Below are positions 26,075 to 38,478 of a stretch of DNA of 64,000 nucleotides, in pieces (the first letter of the stretch is position 1; the number at the start of each line of letters is the position of its first letter). Source of the DNA: Clavelina lepadiformis (lineage: Eukaryota; Chordata; Ascidiacea; Aplousobranchia; Clavelinidae); contig NC_135241.1 in NCBI RefSeq assembly GCF_947623445.1, positions 25,112,501 to 25,176,500 on the forward strand, in the 5' to 3' direction. Position numbers and translations under genes: made by a program. The notes under the pieces were generated by a model. That model saw only the letters and a list, made by a program, of their open reading frames with translations. It was not told the DNA's origin and did no database searches.

Positions 26075-26090
26075 AATAAAATTGAATAAA
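26075..26090 (+). terminator. Poly(A) signals of RTF1
   Basis: Two AATAAA hexamers, at 26075-26080 and 26085-26090, about 135 bp after the stop codon on the same strand. Confidence 0.7.
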
Positions 26091-26099
26091 AAGATTCTT

Positions 26100-26820
26100 T
26101 GCTTCAATCTATGCAAGTTTTATCAAACAAGAAAATAAACTAGATGTTAAAATTCAAAAGTGGTGCAGTGTAGTTTATAAGTGATTGTGTGAGTTAATTT
26201 AAATTATTATTAAAGTTAAGTTAATTTTTCAACTGCTCAATGGCTACATTCACACCTTTGAAATGACGTCACATGCAAAATAGAACTGGGAATGAAGCCG
26301 ATGTTCTTTTAGCTGTTAGTTGGCGATTAGCTGTCTTAGTCACTAATTTTTATTTCACCTTGTTTATCACAGGCAGTACTGCTCTTTATTATTAAGAAAT
26401 GTATTACAAAAAAGTTGTAAGAAAGTTGTAAAAATGTTTTTCTACAATAAATCCAGTAAAGAAAATATCTCTCTTGAAGCTATTCTTATGCCGGATGAAT
26501 CTTTTCCATGTTACGCTTCGCTCTATGCAGGTCTTTAGCGCTCATTGCAGATTTGTTTAAATCAACGAAATTGCGACTTAAATGTCGAAAAATGAAAGTG
26601 TATAAATTCGGACTCAAATCTGTCTCGATAATTTTTGAAACTTCGGTCCTAACCCCGCCTTGCAAGTCTGGAATGTTTAACTACGCCTTTGGTTGTTATT
26701 TATGTCTTCATGGTCAATTTCATTTTACTTTATGATTAATTTCAGCCTGAAATTTTTCAAAATCGAGCAGCTTAGTCTCTAGTTCATACTGTGACGAAAT
26801 GTGGTTTTTATTGAGTGTTT
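26100..26820. other. RTF1 downstream spacer
   Basis: No gene seen. Contains a TGACGTCA palindrome at 26264-26271 in the phrase GAAATGACGTCACATG. Confidence 0.4.
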
Positions 26821-26824
26821 TTAC

Positions 26825-27956
26825 GAATATACTTTTACGTATACTTTAATATATTTTTAGTTATTTTCGAGTTGATTCATTTAAGTTTGCGGGTAATAGT
26901 GTATTCTTATACAGTATATACTTAGATTTACATAAAAGTTGTTTGAAAATAGCTTTTTAGGAAAGCACAAAGCACATCTACAGTATTTAAATATAAATCA
27001 TCCATTGATTTTATGACTTCGTTGCTATTTTTTTAAATTTTAAGATGTCAATGTTGGAAAACTGGTCGATGAATTTTAAATATTCAATTTAAATGCGAAA
27101 GTTGGTCAAATTCTGAATCTGCCAAAATGAAATTCTTCATTGATATACTCCAACTGGTATTAGCTCTTGCCAAGTTACTTTAAATGCTTACAAATAAAAC
27201 TCTTTTAAGCAAAATGTTTCGATCTAATTTTTTGTTTTTGCAGAATTATTTCGATTCAGATTCGAGAAAGTAAATGTATTTTTCAAACTGCATCACTTCT
27301 ATCAATATTTGCTGGATTGTAACTGTTTAAATTGTAACTGTTTAAATTTATAGTAAATACTAAAATTGAGGAGGCATTGTCCATTACCGTATAGGTGCAT
27401 AGGTTTAGTGGCCGTGCTAGTTGCTACCAGCAACAATTAACGTTATTTCTCTTGAGCGCGTTTTAAGCCATTTGGGCTTTGTCACTTTTTCCTGTTCATT
27501 GGCGCGTGTTAGTAACAACTGGCTTGGTTTTTCGTCCCCACAACGCTTTTGAAAAAAAAAACAAAATGATTGATGATTGATAGATTGAATGATTGAATGA
27601 TTGGTTTCGATAACCCACATTTGTGTGCTCAGTTTTGTTAAGCGTTTTGAAGGAACTCTTGAGACTTGTCTGTTGTATTATTTATAACAGTTAGACACGC
27701 CACACTCGCATACAAGCGATCATTAATTAATTTTATTTTTTCAAATTAGTGCTAATCCAAATGAACAACTAAAATTTAAGACTTTTGTTGGAGGCGACTC
27801 AGATAAGTCCAGCTACGTAGTTGGCATATTAACACAAATTGTTACTGGTGTCCAATATATTATGCGACCATGTTACATAACAAACAATTCAAAACAACGT
27901 TTTGCGGCACACAAAGAGTAATTTGTAAATCTCTCAAATTGGCCTTCAATTAAACT
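26825..27956. repeat. Duplicated 3' flank of FBXL-d
   Basis: Third copy of the post-gene flank, more divergent than those after FBXL-b and -c. Shared phrases include AAGATGTCAATGTTGGAAAA, GGAGGCATTGTCCATTAC and GCGACCATGTTAC. A short simple run (TGATTGA repeats) is at about 27567-27605. Confidence 0.65.
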
Positions 27957-30900
27957 TCAATCAAAATCTTCCAAAGTAATTTGCCTCACAACAAAATCGA
28001 CGTCTCCACGCCGCGCAACTTCTTCGCAACCCTTTTCATTGCTCGACACGAGAAGGTCCGGTTGTCTGTGTACAAGTGAGTGAACCAAGTCGTTATATGC
28101 GTTGTTTAATCTGCTTTTACACTTTGGTAAATGCGCATACTTTTGTTATTTTAATTTTTTCAATCAGATCAATCCATAAACAATCAAGTGATGTTTTAAC
28201 TAAGGATACTAAATTAAATTATGCTCCACGTCATAATAAGAACCGAAACTATAGTCATCGAAACGAGAAAGGAAATCTTACCGTAGCAAGACGTTTTTGA
28301 TTTTGTCGTCAGAAATACCGGTACAAAAAGCTATAGTGAGACTTTGTAGTTTCGGCAAATAATGGTCAATTTCTGCAAGCCAATTGCCTTTTAACTTGGT
28401 CAGTCCGTTCAAACATAGAAACTCTAGTTTTCTGTGTATCACAATAGACATAAAAAAACATTTAATTAGTAAATTTTTAATTGTTTTTAATCTTACTAGT
28501 ACAGCGTTAGGTCAACTTATTTGTGGAACTTGCACAAATAGAAATGAGTGCATGTAGCTAACATTTCTTAAAATAATAGACCCAGTAAGTTCTGGCGTTG
28601 TATTGCGACCAAAGTCACAATGGTTGTGAGTAGAAGACTATAGCTGAAGACATCACCGTTATAAGAAAAAATTATTTGATAACTTGGTAACAGAGTATGT
28701 GTTTCGTGCAGTAGCTGTGAGTCAATTTTTACGCGACTTTTTGTTGCATTTACGCTCAACAGCAGTGAGCTGTTAATAAATATCAAATGCTCAAAAGCAT
28801 TAAAAACGTAGCGCGACTGGGAATCGAACCCGTCTCGAATTATGTTCTAAGCCAGTGTTTCTCAAACTTTTTCCGATCGCGTACCACTCATTCGTTTTTT
28901 TTACTACACTGCGTACCACCTGGCTCCTGAATGACTTATTTTACTCAAATGTACCGGTGTTTATAGTTATTACCGTTATTACTATACCATAACACCAATG
29001 AATAACAAGAAAACACAATATAATTTGATAGATGCAACTGTTTCTTCTGCTCAAGCTTGTCTATCCAGGGTAACACATTACTCACAGCACATCGAAAATC
29101 ATCTTCAGCGGTACGCGGTACCACTTAAAAAGCTCTCGCGTACCGCTAGTGGTACGCGTACCACAGTTTGAGAACCACTGTTCTAAGCGCTCTATTTGCT
29201 CTACCGACGAGCCGACAGGCCAAGCGGCCGGTTTTGCGTGTTTATCTTCCTTATTGGTAAACGTAAATTAAATATAAAATAAAAATGTTTACTATTATAT
29301 AGTAATCATAACATCCAAAACGCAGCCACTAAGCCTAACACCTAACCAGCCATTAAATATACCTGCATGATTTGACGAGGTTGTCGATCGATTCATCGGT
29401 GACTTCGCTGCACCAGTCAAGCTCAATGTTCTTAAGGTTAGGACATCTGGCGAAATATTTACGAAAAAATATGTGATTGTAAATAAACATAATACTAATT
29501 ATAACAAGTTACAACTTCATTATTCATATTAATGCTCTTTTGTCAACTGCAATTACTTTCTTCAATGAATATCAATCACAAAAAGATTCTCACACATAGA
29601 ATATTGTAAATAAATGAACACTACACAGCACTCTATGTGCCCTTGTACAAAATTGAAGATAAAACATAACCATACCCAGATGATATTGCATTTACTGTTT
29701 CATCAACAACAGCGTCTGTAAAGCTGACGGAAAGGTCCTTTAAGTTCACCAGAGGTTTCTCTTGGAACAAATGATTAATGGCCTTGGTAGAAATATTTTT
29801 TGTTGCTCTTTGAAAATGCAAGCGTTCCAAACTTCATGAAACATATCGCGCAAAAAAGAGATATATTGAAACTTTGATAATAATGTCTCAACAATACATT
29901 AAACCAAACTTAACTATAAAACCGTATCTACCTTACTTTCCCACACAACGCATAAACGCTTTCGTCAGTAAGGTTTGTGCAGTCGAAAATCTCGAAATTC
30001 TTTAAGTTTGGAAGACAATGGCAAGCGTCAATCACAGATTTGTCGGTCAAGTCGTCTCCATAAAGGGTTAAAATCTCAATTTTAGTTTGTTTATTGACAA
30101 GATTCACTATACTCCTGCAAATATGTAAATGTTTTTCAACAGTATATGTGGTTATGAAAGGGGCTTACATCTATTTCATATATTCTTCGCAATCGATTTT
30201 TTAACACAAGGTGTCTCACTTATCGCTTAGGTGCCACACGTCGAAACTGATGAACTGCGTAATCTGACAAGGCATCTCAGCAATGTAATTAACACCTTCA
30301 TCAGTAACTTGTGAACAACCCGATATGTCCAATATTGAGAGATGTTCAAATTTGCTCACAACCTTCATGGCTTCGTCATCGACGTTACTGCAAATGCGAA
30401 ACTTTTAAAACAAACTTTCTGTCACAAGAATATGTTAATGTATGAAAAATTACATTAAATTGTTTCCTAAAAAAACTTAAGTTTAATATTTGTTTGTTAA
30501 AACGTAAATGTCATCATATATCCTAATTTATTTACTTAGACCCAGTTTCAACAAAATTTTACGAAATTTTAACAATTAATTAGAAATTTAGAAACTTTTA
30601 TCAAGGTATATTGACGTTTGCCGTAAATTATATTTGCGTGAAATATTTCAAAAATAGCTTTCATAAACATTTAGTAAAAATAAGAAGTCCACGAATTTCC
30701 ATAAATAACAACACCGGGTATGACACTATCTCGAAAGCTTTCAATCCCAAATCTTGAATTTATGCAGTACTTATGGTTAGACCAGGTCTTGTGGTTAAAT
30801 TTGTTCTCAGTAAAATAACACTTTTACTTTATTAGCCATGTTCAAAAACTTATTTTATAGGCTACTATAAAAATGTTGCAAATAATGCAAGCAACAATTC

Positions 30901-31619
30901 TATTTTGTGTTTGACACTAAGTAACCTCGGTTGGTGGCAAATATAAACTGAAACAACTTTGACAATTACTTATATTGCAAATATTATCTACACATTATGG
31001 AGGTTATCAGTGATAATTTATCGCCAATCATCTATCAAATGCATTTACCTGCATCCATCGAGTACAAGAGTTTCAATTTTCGTACAATGTTGTCTGATCT
31101 CATTCATGATTGTAGTTCTGATAACATCACAGTCTATTAATTCCAAGTGGACAACATGTGAAAACTCGTAAAACAACCATCGTTTATAGGAACCAAACAC
31201 ACGTTTTCCCGATTCTTCACAAAACGAAAGAACGCGCAGATGTTGACTGACGCGATCGATCACGCGATCGAGAGCCTCAATGAAGGCGATCTGAAGATAA
31301 TCAGAGTAAAAAACTCTTCATCCAAAGTTATCTCATTCACTTCTAGTAACTGAGCTATCAAGACATTCTTTACCAGCAATGGCGAGTGACCGATCCAGTC
31401 CGTCAGATCCATCACTTTCCACAACGAAGGGTCAAAGGCCAATGAGTTGAACAAACGACAAACAAGGCGAAGATCGGTGAGGAGCGTATACTGAGGTAGA
31501 TGACTGAAAATTTGCAGCCAAGTTTCATCTGGAAGTTTGCTCCATTCAACATCAGTTGCATATTCAACGCTAGAGCAATCAGAGTCGCTATTGGAAGAAT
31601 CTTGAACTGAATCTTCCAT
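27957..31619 (-). CDS. FBXL-d: F-box/leucine-rich-repeat protein, 8 exons
   Basis: Minus-strand exons are 31374-31619, 31049-31290, 30220-30387, 29932-30114, 29676-29831, 29363-29446, 28282-28431 and 27957-28065 (1338 bp, 445 aa). All borders are GT-AG with the array's phase pattern. The F-box (EWSKLPDETWLQIFSHLPQY) is near residues 25-44. An acidic, Ser-rich N-terminal extension of about seven residues distinguishes it from FBXL-b. LRR exons follow; exon 5 reads LHFQRATKNISTKAINHLF. The C-terminus diverges in the last exon but keeps QITLEDFD. Predicted SCF substrate receptor with unknown target. It is separated from the other three copies by RTF1. Intron 6 holds a hAT element inside a tRNA-like segment. 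Confidence 0.84.
28811..29232 (-). repeat. tRNA-derived (SINE-like) segment split by a hAT element
   Basis: On the minus strand, GGCTCGTCGGTAGAGCAAAT (A-box-like) leads to AGAGCGCTTAGAA. The hAT element follows. After it come AACATAATTCGAGACG and GGTTCGATTCCC (B box). Removing the element and one TSD copy gives a continuous tRNA-like sequence of about 75 bp. The acceptor-stem halves do not pair well, so this is a SINE head or tRNA pseudogene, not a working tRNA. Confidence 0.6.
28853..29180. mobile_element. hAT-type non-autonomous element (MITE)
   Basis: 328 bp. Starts CAGTGTTTCTCAAACTTTTT and ends CAGTTTGAGAACCACTG, inverted. Subterminal GCGTACCAC repeats are present. Flanked by the identical 8-bp duplication TTCTAAGC (28845-28852 and 29181-29188). 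No transposase. Located in intron 6 of FBXL-d. Confidence 0.92.
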
Positions 31620-33180
31620 AACTTAACTTACTTTCAAATGTAAAATTAACTGACCAAGCAAAGGAGCTATATTGCCTGAAAAGATTTACCTAATGCTTTC
31701 AATTTGGCTACAGATTTAAAACAACAAAATGTTTGTTGATACTGAAGCAAAAATTAACTAAAACTTTGCTTTAGATATTGGTTAATTTTAATTAATTTAA
31801 CATTAGTAATGCTAATTATTTTCGACCATCAACTTTAATTTATCAAACGCCAAATGAACACGCTTTGTCGCCTTTTTAAAGTCTTGCCAACAACGTTTGC
31901 AGTTGTAAAGAAATTACCTTGCACTTGTTACGCGCTATCGTTCATCTTTGTTTGCTTCACTCAAATTTTTTGTGCAAATGTTCCTTAATGTGTGTTTGTT
32001 ATTGATACGTCGCTACGTCATATCATTCTCGTAATGCTTAAAAACTAAATTTTATAAATAAAATTAAACCTTCGAGTTGTGCCAGAAATTAGCGATCACA
32101 CCAGGATTGTTTTGTCGTATAAAGAACTTTAAAACCATGTCGTGGACACAAACGTTAACTAACTAACACTAATGGCACTTACTAACTGACACATCGATAC
32201 TTTGAAAGAACATGAAAATATTTCAACTAACACACAAATGATTTCGTGAATGTCGTAACGTGCCCTCTCTTTCTGTTGGTGATAAACTGTATCTTTTGAT
32301 AGTTTTCCGTTAAACTGGCTTTTGAAAAAAATCTTTTCGCTTTTCTAATATTTTACAATCAGGGAAAGACGCTAAACATCATGATCAACGACCTCAAATA
32401 CATGAAGGAAAGAAAGACCGGAATTTGTTGGAATGTGCTGCGAGGCAAAAGTGCCCACGCCGAGTCCAAAACTCCTGCTGATAAGAATTTGACTTCTGCC
32501 TCGCAACACATTCCAACGGATTCGAGGTCTTTTTTTGAACCAGTGTTCAATGGTGCTCACATTCATTCATTCATTGTCACCTACAACTCGATCGCCAACC
32601 TCGTCAGATCACGCAGATATTGCTCATTGGGTCCGTCAACCAATACTCAAACTAATCATCATTCAAAGCATAATCATGTCATAAGCATGTCATAATCATT
32701 CAACTAGTAGTTTAGCTGATGAATTTACTGTCAAAACTCATTAATCGACAATAACTAGTCGATTATAAACTCGAAAAGTAGAAACCCAACCACGTTTTTG
32801 ATTGAAATTTTCTTTGTTTGTTTCTATTATAGACTTCACAGCGTGTATATTTTCAAAACCGCTTTCGTGATTGAATCTTGGTGACGCCATCAACACAAAA
32901 CTTGTATTTCTTTACAGCTTCGGTAAAGAATTACCTCTTGGCAACTTGTAGTTGTCGTAAAAGTCTGCATTAATTATATTAGACGTACACTTTTAGGTTG
33001 GTAATTAAGGAGCTGCTTGCACATGCATTGGTGTTGCCAGTTTTAATGTAAACGAAACCACTCATTATACCATTGTTTAGTTGCAGTTTAGACTTCAGAG
33101 CACTCAGTAAAACACAAGTTATCTCATTTACCTGATTTGTTGTAATAGCTTGACAGTTAAATAATTATTGGATTTTTCCG
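31620..33180. other. Region between FBXL-d and the second array
   Basis: AT-rich, no gene recognised apart from the upstream block listed separately. It marks the end of F-box-unit similarity. Confidence 0.4.
32345..32530. promoter_or_regulatory. Conserved block upstream of FBXL-d, with inverted repeat
   Basis: Contains the array's common sequence at 32428-32447. An inverted partner lies at 32497-32516 (19 of 20 positions pair), with a 49-bp loop. About 810 bp before the FBXL-d start. The RNA or cruciform could fold into a long hairpin. The ORFs here on both strands (32381-32695 plus, 32359-32550 minus) are products of this symmetry and are not supported as genes. Confidence 0.45.
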
Positions 33181-33224
33181 CACGCTAGCGCCAAAGCGTC
33201 GTTTTCTTTCAAGTGGTCGGCTCC

Positions 33225-33405
33225 CAACGCAACCACCTGCGTTCAACCATACCCTGTGGCGCTACCCTTGTAATGCCTTCAGGTAAGACATTATCGAAGC
33301 TTGCTCCTTTTCAGTGATCCTGATAAACACTTCCATTTGGGGCAATGCACTCAGTTGTTTAAAGACTTTCTCAGTCCGGGGATGGGCCAAGGACTATGAT
33401 ACCAA
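33225..33405 (+). repeat. SINE fragment
   Basis: Shares GTGGCGCT..TTGTAATGCC, then AAGACATTA and later TCTCAGTCCG with the element at 47155-47465, in the same order. The tRNA-like head is poorly preserved. Confidence 0.55.
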
Positions 33406-34386
33406 AGACCTGCTATAAATTAAGACGGCGTGTCTGCAAAATTGGTTAATAAGAGTCAAAACACGAAACTACATCTCATAGGTTGGGAAGTGCTGTTATA
33501 AATGACGTCATACTGGTAATCATAATAATGATGACAAGAGGCGCGGATATCATTATAAAACTGCGCTGTACTATATTGAGAAGTTAATGATTGGCAGTTT
33601 TTATGACAGGCGTTCGAACGGCGACGACATAACAAGGAAAGCGTAGTAACGATTGAACAATGAGCGGGCATGGGCGGTTGTGAGGTGATTTATATTCGTT
33701 GTTGTAGGGTTGGTGGTGACATATTGTCACTTAATATGCTGCTATATGCCTTGGATACCTCAATCACGTTTCTCAAGACACAGCAATATACGTTCCAGAC
33801 TTGAACGACCTACGGCCACCACATCGCATGACAAAGCGGAATTGCGATGCAAAAGTGAAAGAATTGTAAATGGAAGCACATCAAACTATATCGACGTTTT
33901 AAAAACGAAATATTTAAAGCAGCACAGCGATATAAATAACAACGTAATGTTGTCGCTAAGCTACAGATACGACCATTTATTAGAAGCTTGCAAGTTAAGT
34001 CTCCAGAACGTCATCGTTTGCGTTCCGTAAGACCGTGGATAAATGCACGACCATATCAGGATCAAGTATTCGATGATTAATGTGTTAAAACTCTTCGGCT
34101 CAAATATTTGTATGGATTTGTTTTTTTGACTCGATCTCAGCTGAAAACTTGCTCGAGAAAACACACAACTTAGAGAAACATTGTCGTCAATAATGATAAA
34201 ATTGATAGAACACATCTTGAATAAAAACATAACATGGATATTGATATGACACAAGAAGCGTACGTACAAACCAAACACGTACGCAACAGATGACGTCATT
34301 TCTAAATACAGCACGAAATTCGAAGCAACATGCGCAGTATCTTTATTCATACGAGCTCTGAATAATAGACATCACATTATCACGCG

Positions 34387-34989
34387 CTAGTGGGCGATGG
34401 AGAACCATAGATAGCTTTGGCAGGGCGTGGCGATTAATGGAGGGGGTTGTACTCGTACATCGACCGTTGCTGTAACGACAGCGGCATAACACACGATAGC
34501 TATAATGACCTCAGCACTTCGAATCATTCGTTAGAAATCCTTTTCTTATATTAAATTACCGTGAGGCTCAAACCATTGTTTTAGATCGCGAAGGCGCGAT
34601 TCGTGTAAAAGAGAGCACCATAAAGCACTTATAAGTGACAACCCCGCCGAACTTCCATGCAAATTTAGATCTTTTGTCGGTTGAAATGAAACAAAACACG
34701 GTTGGAAGAACGTTCGTTAAATTCACCGCTTTGTGATGATTCTTGACTGGCGACGATGCCTCTGTAGAAAATGTCATGAAAGTAGCATTTTTAAAGCAGC
34801 TCGGCTAATTTTTCCCACGGCTTTGGCACATTCTTTATTAACAGGCGATGACGTAAACAGGCGCAAGCTTATTGTTTACGGAAGGAGATAAATGACTGTA
34901 TTTTAAGCGGAATTAACCTGATCCATGCGATCGACATCAAAAGAGCGATATGTGGTCGCCATAGCAACAGCAAGCCCTGCCAAGTTGAG
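34387..34989 (-). CDS. Unit A: 3' exons of an unknown tandem gene family
   Basis: Two candidate exons on the minus strand. Exon Y (34918-34989, 72 bp) has a YAG acceptor and a CAG|GT donor and encodes LNLAGLAVAMATTYRS then FDVDRMDQ. The terminal exon W (34387-34469) has a TACAG acceptor and starts like the other units (ATVDV), but then carries an insertion and a different ending. A poly(A) signal (AATAAA) follows at about 34340-34346. The gene's 5' exons are not resolved. Similar intronic DNA in units A-D makes these exons hard to tell from plain duplicated sequence. No function is assigned. Confidence 0.35.
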
Positions 34990-35099
34990 CTGAACCAACA
35001 GTTCGAAGAACCAGCAGACAAACATAAAACATCCCCAAAAGGTAGATCTATTACAACAGCCTTGGAATGCGTTCTTCCTGATAATGGCCAACGATAATT

Positions 35100-37640
35100 A
35101 TTTATGCATCTAATCGACGGATAATTTTATGACTATTACACCTACAAATCGTGATGTAATCAAACCGACCGAGACACACGCGCACACTAGAACTTGTTTT
35201 GAGAACATCTTAATCGGATAAGTTCCTTGATTATATTTGTTACGTCATGTTTTTTTGCATCAGCTACCAAGGCCCAATTCATTTAAAGTTAAATTGTTCA
35301 TTTCAAGTAACGTATAGTTTTGTAAATACAGTTGCTTTTAACACATCATGTCAGCACAGGTCATGTGACAACACAAAGCATTTCACAAAATGTTCCGGGC
35401 TGATTTTTGCTCCACAAATAAAGTTAAAATTGCAAATATCACAATTGCAGAACTATGAAAACTGCAATAGCACAGTACCATTAAAATTTTACCACATTTT
35501 AAAGGCAAATGTAAGAAGTTAAATATGCGAATTCAAACAAATGAAACCTCCACATATGATTTATAGTGCCATATGCAAAATGATGGGCAAGCCTGATTGA
35601 CACAAAGTTAATGAAAACTTTGCTTCAGCTTCACAGCAGAGGTGGAACAGAAACCAGCTTCTTGTTAACGCGATGATGCTTGCGATGATAAATATAGCGG
35701 ACTACATAACAACTGCATTACTACGAAAACTGTAACAACTCACTACCAGTTGTAACACATTGCAGGCGCAAAAGTCAAAAGCAAATTAAGGCATGTCAAG
35801 TAAATATACAACAATGTAGCAAAAAATTCATCATATAAAGCAGAAGAAATTGCACCTCAAAGTTTAACTTTAATTCTTCAACAAAGTAATCTGGTTTCAC
35901 CTACAATAAATATTTCGTCTTATGGTGAATGTTATACCAGAAGTAGTTGGCAAACATTTTAAATGAGACGATATTAACGAAAGACGATCGCAGCCGTAGC
36001 CAAGATGGCGAATGCTAATTTATGCCAAATCGTGGTAAAAAGACTGCTGTGGTGATATGCTGAATCATTAAGTTAATTACTCTTTGTCAACATCAAGTGT
36101 AAATGTAAACATCAACAAAATGTAAAATTGTGAATAGCAGTTTCCAAATTTCATCGAGGTGTCATCACAGCTAGATTTGAAGCTCAGTGATCTCTGATCT
36201 TGATAATGCGGATATTATGAGCTTTAACATGCCCTGAAGTTGTCATTTCTGTCCAAAGTGATCACCAGGTGTCCATGATCCGCTGAATCTCAACAATGAA
36301 TGCGCATTTATAACAATCTGAGAAGCGCAATCAAGTCTGTGATCTGAAAGACAAACAACGATTGTGATGTCAGAAAACATAAGAAACTGATGGCGTAACA
36401 CGAAACAACTGCATTACAACTAAACCCAATTTAAAGCAACTTCAAGCGCAGACAAACCAAGTACCCACCGCTTTATTGCATTGTTAAAGACTAAGATGCC
36501 TGCACCAAATGTAAGTAGCAGTTCAAGCAAAAACTGCGCCACGATGCAGACAAACAAATGTGCCACGCGCCGCCACCGCCGCCACCGCCGCCACGTTGAA
36601 ACTTGTAACTAAACGAGATAAATGAAGAGAGCGACTGGTTCCGATGTCCGTGGTTAGGATGTTGTGACAGGAAAAGACCACAAGCTGGCGCCTTCTGTAG
36701 AAATCTTCATTGTTGAATCTGCTGGCCCCAATGTTCGAATCATTGTGAAGATTGCCACTTAAAACAAACAATGCTTATCTGTTGCATCACAAGGTATACA
36801 TTAATTATCACTATGAACCATTCAACATTCAAGGCATTGATGTAATGTATGGAAGAGGTTTGTTGCAGATCACTGCTTGTTTACATTCAACCAATTACCT
36901 ACTTGGCACGTGACTATAAGCTCAATCAATATTTGCCAACGCCAGCATGAACTCACCAAAATCCGCTTCAAAACCGATGAAAACAACAACTACATGTTTC
37001 TGTTTTGTCTCGGCTTCGTAGTAGAAGTGGCTTGAATTACGAGTCAGCTTTCTCGGTCGTATGTTTCTTGATCGATCAAACTGACACTTTCTGCTCAGTA
37101 ACAGAGCGATTAGAGCGTCCAGGTTTGCTGTTGGATGCCCAGCGGCACTGTCATTGTAACGAGCACAGCGGGAATGAAACTTGTTCGTCGACTATTAAAT
37201 CCTGCAATGACTTTCCGAGATACGAGGATGAAGAATTTACACCAATATCAGAGACGGAAATCCAATCCACGATAAATGCAGATGTCTCGCTGCATCTACT
37301 CGGCCGCGACTACCGAATGCTATAAATTATCGATTTACCGCCGCTTGATGGAGCAAACGTGTCGCAGTTTGAACATATTCAGAAACTTGGCATAAAAATG
37401 GCAAATTGCGTGTCGTTGTCGCCGGTCTCACATCACATGAGCTCATGCGCAAGGCGCTCAGTAAACATAAAAAATAGCGAATATTTTTACTTTATCTGTT
37501 GAAATAAAATTAAACGACGTTGTTACAAACTCTGAGAGATTGCTCAGTAGCATCTTGTTTGCGAGGTCGTATATAATCCACCCTGATGTGGCCCTAATGA
37601 CAAACCGACAAACATCATTGCAACATTGCGCTCGCACTTT
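35100..37640. repeat. 5' half of unit A, similar to the 5' half of unit C
   Basis: Ordered similarity to about 41400-43300. Shared phrases include GAGGTTTGTTGCAGATCACT, CATTCAACCAATTA, GCTTGGCACGTGAC-type sequence and AAGCTGGCGCYTTC. Minus-strand donors of the form TG|GTGAGT occur in both copies (near 36958 and 42460), suggesting a 5' exon. The aligned reading frame of 36670-36740 is open here but has a stop in unit C. No full gene can be assembled. Confidence 0.4.
36570..36595. repeat. GCC-rich microsatellite
   Basis: Short run of CGCCACCGC units, unusual in this AT-rich window. Within the 5' half of unit A. Confidence 0.8.
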
Positions 37641-38478
37641 AATACCAGGAAGTAAACATTAATTGGCGGCTTCTATTACAAGCGCTTATGGCAGTGACGT
37701 AATAATATATGAGCGGCCGCAGTAATTACTTAATAACGAGTGAAAAGTTGATAGCTGTGAGTTATCCAGGTGATTTATATTCATCGACGCATCAACACAC
37801 AGCTGACGATGGCACGTGGCGGGCTTCATGAACAATAATGCGTCTAAACTACGTAAAATTCGTTCATTAAGAGACCTATAGGCCTACGTCAAGTAACGTA
37901 ACCTGAATCTATCAATACCCATGGCAGTTTTTAGAGGAGATAATAATCGGTCAATTAGAAATAAAATCCACTGAAATGCTGCAATGTTTTAATAGAATTA
38001 CAACCTCCACAAATACAATGATAAAAGAGACATCATCCATCCAGGAGTAGCGAATAAATTGTAGATTTGTACAAACACGGCGAACTATAGTCCTTTGTAT
38101 AAAAAAGCAGAACTAGCATCGTTCAAAGCAATCCAACGATACAAATACAACGTTGTTTAGTAGCAACAACAGAAACCGACCGAGCCATCACAAACCGATT
38201 ATTATCTAACACAAAGCAGCCAACCAACTAAATCGTTAAACTTTAAAAGAAAATTGCTTAAAAATCGCCGCAGTCACGCACCGTCACGTCCTTTGAAGTT
38301 ATTGCCACATACTTGCGTGGCGGAAACATGCCGTGGGTAAGGGGGCGTTGACAAACCACAACGTTTGGTGCAAACCGGGATGCAACACCATCTACCGTCA
38401 CATACAGGATTCATGACGTCATTTCTAAAAACAGCACAGAAAACGAAACATGATCTCTTATTTTATTCGAGCGTTGAA

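Noticed and set aside
32381..32695. Plus-strand ORF of 104 codons and overlapping minus ORFs
   Set aside because: They arise from the inverted repeat in the conserved upstream block and are not conserved as protein in the other copies.
33710..34350. Overlapping plus (33710-34030) and minus (33961-34350) ORFs of 106 and 129 codons
   Set aside because: No domain or splice support, and not open in the related units B-D.
34903..35091. 62-codon minus ORF as a stand-alone membrane protein
   Set aside because: The hydrophobic N-terminal half lies before the conserved YAG acceptor and is interrupted by stops in the other units. Only the 72-bp exon is consistently open.
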